A DNA stretch of 64,000 nucleotides from Tetragonia tetragonoides (lineage: Eukaryota; Streptophyta; Magnoliopsida; Caryophyllales; Aizoaceae). Under the pieces are notes generated by a model. It saw only the letters and a list, made by a program, of their open reading frames with translations. It was not told the origin of the DNA and made no database searches. The stretch covers positions 41,104,766 through 41,168,765 of the forward strand of contig CM076147.1 in assembly GCA_038025085.1 (NCBI GenBank), in the 5' to 3' direction. Position numbers and translations under genes: made by a program. Shown here piece after piece: positions 55,201 through 64,000 of the stretch (within the stretch, counting starts at the first letter, position 1; every line of letters starts with the position of its first letter).

Positions 55201-56975
55201 GGAAGCTCCAAGAAAATCTCTAGATAAGCTTCAGTAGAAGATAGCCTTGTTTCATTGTCCACATTTTCAAGGGGGAGAATTGGAGAAACAATACTTTGTA
55301 TCCCGTCAAAGAATCATGAAAGAAACTACTTATGCTGAGTTGGTTTAACTTCCAAGTTCATATTATCAGTCAGAATCACACAAGCCTCCTTAAGATGAAA
55401 TAGTTGAAGCAGGTCAACCTTCCAAAGAATCAAGATTATCGTGCACATTACAACTGCTATGCACGGCAGTATTGCATGCGTCGTAAATGACATCAGCTAT
55501 TCTCACTTTCCTCATTAATATAGAAACTCTAAAACAAGGCCACTCAAAACTTCTCTAGTTTAAGTTTTAACTTTAGCAGACAACACTTGTTCGCTTCTAT
55601 TTCTTTCTTTTTTTACACCCTTTTACCTTTCACCCTTTTGAGCTTTTGCATAGCCCTTTGACCTAGGTGGAAAAGAGATCTATTGATACTCACCATAAGT
55701 TTACCAAGAAGACCACGGAGCAGTGGAGGCAACAGGGGGCCTTGCACCCAGGCCTTCGATTCAGCCAAATCAATCTGTCGCCATGAAACTGCTTTCAAGC
55801 TATGATGATAGCCTGATAAGGACCAAACCAGCTTCTACATTACTCTACAAACATGAACTGAACTCCATGGTGCTAGTTTTACTCTGCGTACAACCCGTTT
55901 TTGGCAGGACTCTCACTGGGTTTTTGATGTTATTATTGTCTTGTATTGCATTTGCATATATATTTTTTACCGAGACAATGATAAGGACGCATTGTTGAAC
56001 AGTGATTTCCTCACAACTACGTTACAAGAATTGCACAAAATCATAATAAAGCTAGTGAGAGAACAAAATATACTGACATATTCGTCTACATTACCTATGG
56101 CTAAAATAGTCGGCTTTTTCGAAGGCCTGTCCTCCGATACCACCTTCTTTGTCTGCTTTATATGTAAATAAACAGGATTCCCAGTCTTTTCGTAGTTCCA
56201 ATTCACATAATCTTTCCCAAATGCAAGGAAAGAGCTCATATCAACGAACAATCCTCCTTCAGATTTCTAAAGAATCACAACAGAGTAATCAAAATACAGT
56301 AGATTCACCAAAAATCAAATTTAGCTTCACTAGCATTTTCCTTCATTTCGTATTTTACGCACTAAACTCTGACTACAGGCGTTTCATTTGCCACAATTTC
56401 AAAGCACTCATAAGCTGGAACAATATGACATCACCATTGCCATAATGAAGCTCCATAACCAAAAAATCAAACAAAATGATTTTTGAGAAGTTTCTAGCAG
56501 TACTCCTACATGGAAATATACTGCCATAGGGCCAAAAATTATTCCATAACAGTAATTCAATCTTTGCATGAGGTTGCTTAACAAATTGAAACTTTTGACA
56601 TACAAGAAAAGAATAGGCACCGCATAACTTCACATTCAAGGTTTACTAGCATCATCCGTTGCTACTCGCGAAAATTAGGTTTTGTCACTATAATCCGCTC
56701 AATTCATCTATAGCTAAATTTCGGAACAATCATAGCGAAAATGAACACATAACACAATCGATAGAACAATAAGACTAGGTCAAGAATGATCGAAGAATAA
56801 TCAATTTGACATTGCATGAATTCAGCGCTAAATAAAGAGAGAAAATGAAAAGAAGAAAAAAACTGACCGGTGTATCGAAAGAAACGCAACATTCATGCTT
56901 GTAAATGCGATTAGTTGGTTCAGGAATTCGCACTCGAGAGAGGTTCGAACGAAGTAGTTCCATGGCTTCCACCAT
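46269..56975 (-). CDS. UBP14: Ubiquitin carboxyl-terminal hydrolase 14 (USP5/isopeptidase T type)
   Basis: This enzyme disassembles free polyubiquitin chains; Arabidopsis UBP14/TTN6 is essential in embryogenesis. Nineteen minus-strand exons: 56975-56868, 56266-56095, 54868-54756, 54223-53890, 53322-53228, 52115-51982, 51894-51838, 51732-51655, 50708-50660, 50206-50126, 49469-49271, 49140-49083, 49012-48890, 47722-47634, 47533-47444, 47351-47181, 47063-46939, 46846-46720, 46447-46269. All phases agree, giving 793 residues. Seen in order: the N-terminal zinc-finger-like region, the ZnF-UBP domain ([35 protein letters not shown], about 178-225), the Cys box (GLVNLGNSCYLASTMQ, catalytic Cys about 320), the QQ(D)ALEFFLHLL motif, two UBA domains (VAQLLSMGFKEILCQKAAIN, about 600-645; DTLTSFGFDDDVARKALMAT, about 670-690) and the His box (HCGHYVAHIYKDGKWVIFND, about 750). 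Alternative start: the ATG at 56963, four codons in, matches Arabidopsis. Confidence 0.95.
47763..48199 (-). mobile_element. 5'-truncated LINE in UBP14 intron 13
   Basis: The minus-strand frame (48199 to 47855) contains LWYIWLERNSMVFSASGKTV and YLASLWVKAAMAFKGVPL, typical of the C-terminus of plant L1-type ORF2 after the zinc-knuckle region. An A-rich 3' tail (T-run at 47763-47775) follows. It lies in the same orientation as UBP14, in a 1.17-kb intron. Confidence 0.75.
50273..50295. repeat. Poly-G tract in UBP14 intron 9
   Basis: About 18 consecutive G, plus a few more after one A, lie within the intron between exons 9 and 10. It is a likely site of sequencing or assembly length error. Confidence 0.9.
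52684..52867. mobile_element. Degenerate Stowaway-like MITE
   Basis: ATATTCCCCCTGTTCCTAAG on the left and TAAAACGGACGGAGTATCTG on the right are weak inverted repeats of the Stowaway CTCCGTCC type. The interior has CATTGGAGACCGTGAAATTG, common in this family. It is inside UBP14 intron 5. Confidence 0.5.
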
Positions 56976-57172
56976 TCTTGATTAGCAACGAGGAGAGAGA
57001 GAGAATTTGAGGAGAAAAATTCAATAGAAGAAAAAGCAGAGAGAATCAGTGAGTTTGCCCTAAGCTACAGCAAGTGACTTTGCACCGAGAGAGAGAGAAG
57101 TTACACACATCATATATATAATATTATATATATATATATATATAAAAGTGAGTTCATTTCGTGTGGCCAAGT

Positions 57173-57220
57173 CACGTGGGATGTCAGCAAGCTCCTATAT
57201 TTATGTGAGGATGACACGTG
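57173..57220. promoter_or_regulatory. Two G-box (CACGTG) sites in the Helitron near the UBP14 start
   Basis: CACGTG occurs at 57173-57178 and 57215-57220, roughly 200-245 bp upstream of the UBP14 ATG; a third is at 58504-58509. G-boxes bind bHLH and bZIP factors. Whether they act on UBP14 is inference. Confidence 0.5.
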
Positions 57221-57690
57221 GGGATGCCACGCAGCGCCTAAATTCGTGTGGTGATGACACATATGCTGCCACCTAAGCAACCATCCAAGTGGGTCAATCA
57301 TTAATGATCATTATTTAACTTCATAAATACAACATAATATAACAATTATAATTTTATTCAAATTATAAAATAAAATAACTTTGATTACGCAACTTTAAAA
57401 ATTATAATTCTTACTCCATTGGATCAGGTTCGAAAAATACTTCAAAATGATATACATATGTACTATGTCCTATAAAGTTGGGTTTTTTTTGTGTGATGCT
57501 GAAATATGGGACGCCATATGGGAGGGATATGTTTGTGTGAAGATTACACATAGGCGTCACCTCGGTATACGTATAAGCTTGCCATATAGCCTAACAAATT
57601 GCAAATTTTTATATACTCCCAGCTACACGGAGCTTCGTGGAGTTGGGATAGACAGATGAGATCCACAAACAGGAGAGATGGAGAGTGGGC

Positions 57691-57692
<2 letters not shown>

Positions 57693-57749
<57 letters not shown>
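57693..57749. repeat. (GA)n microsatellite
   Basis: About 28 GA units lie inside the Helitron, followed by a G-rich stretch. Confidence 0.95.
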
Positions 57750-57753
<4 letters not shown>

Positions 57754-59746
57754 GGGGGGAAAGACTCTATGTAGCTAGGTGGAGAGGGGAGTATAACTCA
57801 CCTACTGCTACAAATAATCCAAGTGTCATCGTTTAATACATCATCGATAATTAATTTTATTATAAATTAGTATATTGTTTCAAAATAGAAAATAAAATAA
57901 GTTAGGTAACTCAAAAAAATTATAATCTTATTTCAATGAATTGAATTTAAAACATACTTCAAAATGAGATATATATATTCTATAAGTTTTCGTAGAAGTT
58001 AAGTGGATAAGACATGTAAGATAACTATATAAAGTTGAGTCAATTTCGCGTGGGCACACCACATAGGACGCCACATTGGAGACCAAATTTCATGTGGTGA
58101 TGACACCTAAGCGCCACATAAGCGGACACATAAGCAAGTCGTACAAGTGACATTAATAAATGCATCCTCATTCTTGACATTAATACAGTAACTAAATATA
58201 ATATTTATAATTATTAGCCTATTTGTTTCAAACTAAAAAATAAGATAACTTTAGTTACACAATTATAAAAAATCTAAGTTTTACGTCATTACATTGTAAA
58301 TGAAAAATACTTCAAAATGAGATGTATATGTCCTATATTTAAGCTTATAAAGTTTGACTTTTTTTCGGAAAAGTTTTAAATAGGTTAATGATAAAATACA
58401 TAGAATAATCATACTGGCAATACATTAATTGAGTATATCACACTAAAACTGGGTCCTAATTCGAGTGGTGATATAAAAGTGAGTCAATTTCATGTGGGCA
58501 CGCCACGTGAGATGCCACATAAGCGCTCAATTTTTTGTGGGCCTTGACATGTGGAACGCCACGTAGAGGCTCAAATTCGTGTGACGATGACACCTAAGCC
58601 GCCACATAAGCAAAGTTGTGCACATGTAGTGTCTACGTCCTATACAAGCTGGGTCTTTTCTGTGCGGTGATAACATGTAGACGCCACATAAGAGGGAATG
58701 TCCAGGTGAAAATGACACGTAGACACTACATGTGCACAACTTTGCCACATAACTTAACAAATATCATCCAAGTTCAATTCATGTGGGCATGACACGCGTA
58801 GGACGCCACGTAGAGGCCCAATTTCATGTGACGATGACACCTAAGCCGCCACATAAGCAAAGATTACCACATAGCCTAACAACTCATTATCCAAGTGTCA
58901 CCCATTAATGCGTTATCATTAGTTGGATTTATTACATTACATATTTATATTTTAGCATATTAGTTGAATTTATCAAATATTTATATATTAGCATATTTTT
59001 ATATTACAAAAATAAAATAATTTAGTTACGTAAGTCAAAAAGTTATAAATCTTAGTCCAATGGATTAAATTTGTAAAGAAGTTTCAAAATGGGATATGTA
59101 TGTCCTATACAAGTTAGGTTTTTTCCCTGCGCTGATAACATGTAGACGCCAATAAGAGGGGATGTTCGTGTGAAAATGACATGTTAGACGCTATATGTGC
59201 ATAACTATGCCAAATATAGCTTAACAAATATCATGCCCAAGTCCCACATGATTATCATCACTCGACCTTATTATATAATTTAATTCTATATTATTTTAAA
59301 CTAAAAAAATATATTTTTAGTTACGTAACTCTAAAAATTATAAATCTTACTTCATTAAATTGATTTTTCTTTTTCGTTTTGGAATTTGAAGTAGGTCTCA
59401 AATTATCTTCATAAATTAATCTTTTTTACATTCATTCTATTTTAGTTATAGATTGATTTAAAAAGACATTTCATACCAAAAAAATTAAAACAGTCAAAAG
59501 TAAGATTAATTGTGCAGTATAAAACATGCATGAGATATCACCTAGAAAACAGGCATGAATTATCACCTATAAATTTATCTTCATTTTAGAGAGATATTAA
59601 CGAGTCCGTGAGAAGCACGGACATAAAACTAGTGTAAATATGAAATGCAATTTCAATTCCAGTCGCTACAGGTCATTTAAGGGTGGGTTGGAGCGCTAAG
59701 AAAGATGTTATGGTTCCCCTGGAGGGTTTTTGAGTCTTAACAAAAA

Positions 59747-61131
59747 GGATTTTTTGTCACAAACTACCTTTTTTATATCACATTTTATTAAGTAATACCT
59801 TATAATTTTTTTTTTTTGTGAAGAAGCACCTTATAACCAAAAAAATGTATTAAATCGGTACCTTTTAACGGAAAACCCACTAACGAACCATTTTGGAGTT
59901 AGAATCCCACGCAAGATTACCATTTTGCCCTCCTCACTTATCCCTTCAATCCCTTCTCTCTTTTACAGTTTTACCTCATACTTAAGTCCCCCATTAAAAT
60001 CCCCCAATTTCTTCATCTCTTCCTTCCTTTCATCTCTTTCAGAGAGCTCTCTCCCACCATTTCCATTCTCTCTCTATTGGTTTTTCTTTTTTCTTTCCAA
60101 CCATTTTATTATTTTTTTCTTCTCTCTTTTTCCTTTTCTTTTTTCCCTCTCTCTTGTCCACTAGCTCCACCCTCAGCGCAGGTCTCAGAAGTCACGACCA
60201 CCACCTCCATTAACAACTTCACCAATCACCATCACACATTCACACCTCTTTCTCTCTCCTCATCCTCCTTCAAACTGACAAAGAGACAAGGATATCATAT
60301 GAGTACATTACCAGAATCTACAGACACATTGAAAATTATTATATGGGTGGATGTATTGCTGGCTTTTTCAACCATCTTCTCCCCGCCAAACGCCTTCCTC
60401 CCGCTTTTCGGTACTCATCCTCTTAGTACAGAATGGATTCTTAATCAATCAATGACCTCCCATTAATTAAGAACCAAATGCCCATCTTATCACATAATTG
60501 AAGCAACTGATTACCCCTCAATTGATCCAAGCCTACATGAAACAGTTAAAAAAAAATCAATAATTGAGCTCCAGTTAGTTATTCAACTATGAGCTCTAGT
60601 AACAATTGAGCTTCATCAAAACCTGTTAGCTCACATGTTTAGTTGCTAGCCAATAGAAAAGTACAGTGAGTCACATTTGTGAAAGAGATCTCAAATAGGT
60701 TTAGCCAATAGAACCGCTAAACTTGATTTTCGGCTATTGGTTTCACGAAGAGGTTTGACCTCGAGGTGACCTTCACAACAGAGAAGCAGTAATGGCGGTT
60801 TAGTGAGAGAGTCGTCTGAGACCATGGCCGGCGGAAAATGGGTTGGAAAGGAGGAGAGAGGAGAGAGAATTTGAAGGAGGTTGAGGAAATGGGGAAATGT
60901 AAAGGGAGGGAAAGAAGAAGCACGTGAAAGACATGATACAGAAGGAGGGCAAAATAGTAATCTCGCACAAGAGACTAACTCCAAAATGATTCGTTAGTGG
61001 GTTTTCCGTCAAAAGGTACTGATTTAATACCTTTTCTTGGTTATAAGGTACTTCTTCACCAAAATAAATAAATTATAAGCTACTATTTGAAAAAATGCGA
61101 CACAAAAAATGTAGTTACTGACAAAAAGTCC
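59747..61131. mobile_element. MULE with 190-bp inverted arms and perfect 9-bp target duplication
   Basis: The left arm (59747-59935) and right arm (60943-61131) are inverted repeats: GGATTTTTTGTCACAAACTA with its near complement at the right end, and ACCCACTAACGAACCATTTT similarly. The 9-bp duplication TAACAAAAA is exact at 59738-59746 and 61132-61140. There is no transposase. The 1-kb interior includes pyrimidine-rich stretches resembling plant 5' UTRs, with short open frames on both strands, so it may be a Pack-MULE carrying gene fragments. Confidence 0.82.
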
Positions 61132-61140
61132 TAACAAAAA

Positions 61141-62099
61141 TTCTATTACTTCATCCTTTCAGAAACAAATAACTATACTTCATGATAAACTACCTAAAAT
61201 GCTACACCACATGGGAGAAAAATGTCATTTCCTTTCATGTTTGATTGTTCTTAATATGATAATTGAGACAATCAGGTCGGGATAACTACAATTGTATAGT
61301 ATAGATGTAAATGTAATTTCGGAGATTTTAAAGTAGATTAGAATTTACTTGTGCAAGATAAAGAAGATTGAACAAGTTCTTGATTTTTTTTATTGTCTCA
61401 CAATTGTTAATCTGCTTAACAAGAAGGGTAAACAGGTCAATAATCTAATAAATATCATAGGAAAATGCAATAAAACTGTGAAGCAATACTAGGATGTGAA
61501 GATTTGAAACTAATCAAGTGACGGATGCTCTTGCGAATGAATAAAAAAAAAAAAAAAACACCAAAAATTTTGTCTTAATGAACTTTTTATGAGTTTTGTA
61601 TTAAAGTTCTTACTATCGATTAGGGAACTCACTTAACCCCTAATGTTCTTGTATACAAATTTTGATGACAATAATAAATAATCATTTGATATATTCAACT
61701 TATATTAGAAAACTTCACTATGTAGAAAAGAATAGCGCGGGGTAAAGGAGTAGTGATTTTTTTCCTATAAATGGTGATGCATCAAATGGGTGATATGATG
61801 CTTCTTTTTCCGGTTGTTGTTGGTGCTTGGTGGTGGTATTTTTTTTATTTTTTTTTTTTGTTATAAGAAGGGTTTATTATATTTAGTTGCTAAATATATA
61901 TATTTCTTATACTTATCACCCGCAAATAATCCTACAATTGCGCATTGCTAAAATCATGTTAACCACATACGTACCAAGAAATATGTAGACAGAATTGACA
62001 AATGACTTTCAATTTTGCAATGCATACTAACATATTATGACAACCCCATTCCAAGTTAATTCATAGAGGATTCAAAAGTTTTGTCATTGGAGGGCGAAA
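61141..62099. other. Intergenic DNA, no gene seen
   Basis: This is AT-rich sequence with poly-A (61543-61558) and poly-T (61839-61860) runs. It presumably includes the promoter of the gene starting at 62100. Confidence 0.5.
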
Positions 62100-63453
62100 A
62101 TGGAGGATTCAGATGTGTTATCTTTTTACCCATCTTCTCATGATGAGCAGTTGATTGCAAACAATGGAAAAGGTAGAAATGATAAAGGGAGAAGGAAGAA
62201 GCGTTTTGCTCACTTTGCCAAAGTTGTACTATTTGATTGTTCTTTGGTATGCAAGTTTCTTTATTAATTTGGCACATTAACTTTTGATCTTGTTGTTGCA
62301 TTACATGAAATTATCACAATAAGTTTTAATATAATTTATTGTATAAGTATATTGTCGTGTGCAAAGAAGAACATGAAGACACCAAATTTAACATGGTATC
62401 CATCTTATTCCTTTACTATCCCTTCTAAATAGTCTATAGTAAGACAAAAATGGCTTTTACTGAATTTACACTTATATGCAAAACTCTGAAGAATTGTTAA
62501 TAGTTATTGTATTTTGTTATTATTATTCTATTAAACGGCAAATGTAACATCCAATTTGGTTGGAATTAAGACTTAAACATAGTTCATCGTTAGGACGAAC
62601 AAGGGGTGGGGGGGGGTGGGGGGGGGGTTGAGGGGGGGAGGACTACTGCATTACCCAACCCAAACTCAATAGTTATTGTATATTTATAACGAACATAATG
62701 GTTGGGCCCATTGATCACATGCTAATTGATATACCATTTAATTCATATCAACACATTGTGAGTATTCCGTTATAAACGTGTTTTTTTCATGTTACTTTAT
62801 TTTTTTCCCTCTTAACCTATAATCTCTAGGAGGATATTATTAAATTGAAAATAGTTTATTATTAATAGAAAGTTTTGCATGTACTTTCATATCCCGGTTT
62901 ATCTTACTTTTAGGCAGAATGAGGATATTAATATTTTTATTTGGTTACTAAAGGAGTTGTCATTTTTGTATGTACAATGTTAGGCACACACTTGCATATA
63001 TGTTATCAATATTTTAATAGTTATTTTAATGGTGCTTACTAAAAAACTTCACTTTGATTCCAGGCCAATAAAATTCGAAGAAAAAAGTACAGAAAACAAA
63101 AGACTTCATCCGATGATGAAGATTGCTCACAACCAATCACATACTCTCCATCTTCGTCGTTTAGCACATCAGATGGGAATACTTCACCGACTTTGTATTC
63201 ATTATCTCAAGCATCAGATCATTCAAAATCACTACTTCATTTGTCTAAAACTAAACAACATAAAAACAATATATATGTTACTTTTAGCAATATCAATATT
63301 GCATTAAGTATATTGTTGCTACTTTCTATTGGGGCATTGGTTATTTCTGGGAAAATTTGTGCTATTTTATGCACTTTAATATGGTTTTTAGCATTTCCTC
63401 AATATCTAAGCCATTATAATTCACAAAGAAAAATACGAGTAGAAGTGAGGTAA
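62100..63453 (+). CDS. Unrecognised small membrane protein, two exons
   Basis: I do not recognise a named family. The exons 62100-62246 and 63064-63453 join in phase across a GT-AG intron (TTG|GTATGC and TTCCAG|GCC), encoding 178 residues. It starts MEDSDVLSFYPSSHDEQLIA, then a basic stretch (GRNDKGRRKKRFAHFAKVVL, and KIRRKKYRKQK across the splice). A Ser/Thr-rich region follows (SPSSSFSTSDGNTSPTL). Near residues 130-165 are one or two hydrophobic segments (IALSILLLLSIGALVIS and ICAILCTLIWFLAFPQYL), then a short basic tail. The architecture suggests a tail-region membrane protein with a cytosolic basic N-terminus. The evidence is gene structure, not homology, so the splice model could be wrong. 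Confidence 0.6.
62598..62640. repeat. G-rich tract with G-quadruplex potential
   Basis: Runs of G (GGGGTGGGGGGGGGTGGGGG and similar) lie within the intron of the gene at 62100-63453, on the coding strand. Several G-runs of four or more separated by one or two bases could fold as a quadruplex. Confidence 0.8.
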
Positions 63454-64000
63454 ATGTAGGGAAATATAACCGTAGATGAAATGGTGTTAAGTGGTCATAG
63501 AAAATAGAACAATTATGTTATTTGGTTCAAATTAGTTTTCCTAATACTTTGTACATATTCCAACAAACTTCTAAATTTTGAGTATTGTAATTTGATTTGC
63601 CGAAAATCATTGTAACTGTATGGTAGCCCAAGTTTATATTTGTTTGGATAATCATAAATTTTGTTATTCTTATTTTTATAATATTTTTACTACAAAAGAC
63701 GTGTAGCAATTTATTGAATTATCATGTTGTATTGTTGTTTAAATGAAAGGACGTAGAACACTATCACATTTATTTATAGCACTCTTGTCAATTTTATATT
63801 ACTCAACGTAACTAGTATTTTAAGTCTAAAAGTCTCAATATTTATTATAGTGAGAAATTACTCAAGTTCATATGCCTAAAGACATGTCAAACCAAATGTC
63901 ACTATTAGGAATTGTTTTAGATATAACATTGCACAATAGCAAACAAATTGTATCATTCTTTACGTCAACCAAAGAAATGAGAGAGATGACAATATTTTCA
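63454..64000. other. Right-edge non-coding DNA
   Basis: This is the 3' flank of the membrane-protein gene and AT-rich DNA; nothing else is recognisable before the window ends. Confidence 0.5.

Larger units (their letters stand above)
57110..59632. mobile_element. Non-autonomous Helitron
   Basis: The right end shows the Helitron 3' signature: a hairpin CCGTGAGAAGCACGG (59606-59620), a short spacer, and CTAG at 59629-59632, followed by host T. The left end is set at TC (57110-57111) preceded by host A, with the AT-rich start typical of these elements. The 2.5-kb interior has no Rep/helicase coding. It contains several diverged repeats of two modules: one with CACGTGGGATGCCAC, GATGACACCTAAGCGCCAC and ACATAAGC, and one with TTAGTTACGYAAYT, TTACTCCATTGGAT and ACTTCAAAATGRGATA. 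The left boundary is less certain than the right. Confidence 0.65.

Noticed and set aside
59925..60984. Open frames on both strands at 59925-60466 and 60691-60984
   Set aside because: They are Ser/Phe/Leu/Pro-rich translations of pyrimidine-rich DNA inside a MULE and overlap its inverted arms; no domain is visible.

Overview
This is nuclear DNA from a flowering plant, most likely a eudicot. The signs are multi-exon genes with GT-AG introns and plant-type products (CNGC4-like channel, UBP14, group-4 VAP27, wound-induced DUF3774 proteins), AT-rich intergenic DNA, and plant transposon types (Stowaway and Tourist MITEs, MULEs, a Helitron, tRNA-derived SINEs, Copia and Gypsy elements). I cannot name the species from sequence alone.

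Layout. 1-5.2 kb: the 3' six exons of a CNGC4/DND2-type channel (+); its first exon lies left of the window. 5.6-6.1 kb: a convergent dynein light chain gene (-). 7.3-7.55 kb: two tandem tRNA-Leu(CAA) copies (-), one decayed. 7.6-8.75 kb: a SINE with a Tourist MITE nested inside it, then a MULE with long terminal inverted repeats. 9.3-11.4 kb: a DUF1223 thioredoxin-like gene (+). 14.3-18.5 kb: a seven-exon MSP-domain (VAP27 group 4) gene (-). 12.2-37.2 kb also carries nine minus-strand genes or gene remnants of the wound-induced DUF3774 family, interleaved with a shrunken Copia element (20.2-21.1 kb) and a heavily rearranged Gypsy element (26.7-30.4 kb). 38.5-44.35 kb: an ABC1/UbiB-type atypical kinase gene (+). 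46.3-57.0 kb: a complete 19-exon UBP14/USP5-type deubiquitinase gene (-). 57.1-59.6 kb: a non-autonomous Helitron immediately upstream of UBP14. 59.75-61.1 kb: a MULE with a perfect 9-bp target duplication. 62.1-63.45 kb: a two-exon gene for an unrecognised membrane protein (+).

The genes do not form a pathway; they are unrelated housekeeping and signalling genes. The one locally coherent system is the DUF3774 array: small (about 60-100 aa), mostly intronless, same strand, nearly all sharing a C-terminal CWGPN-like end. Three members share an upstream sequence block beside a TATA box. Transposons have rearranged the array, including filler DNA copied from beside one member into the Gypsy element 7 kb away. 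Other points worth checking are an inverted SINE pair flanking one exon of the ABC1 kinase gene, and G-boxes carried by the Helitron to the UBP14 promoter region.
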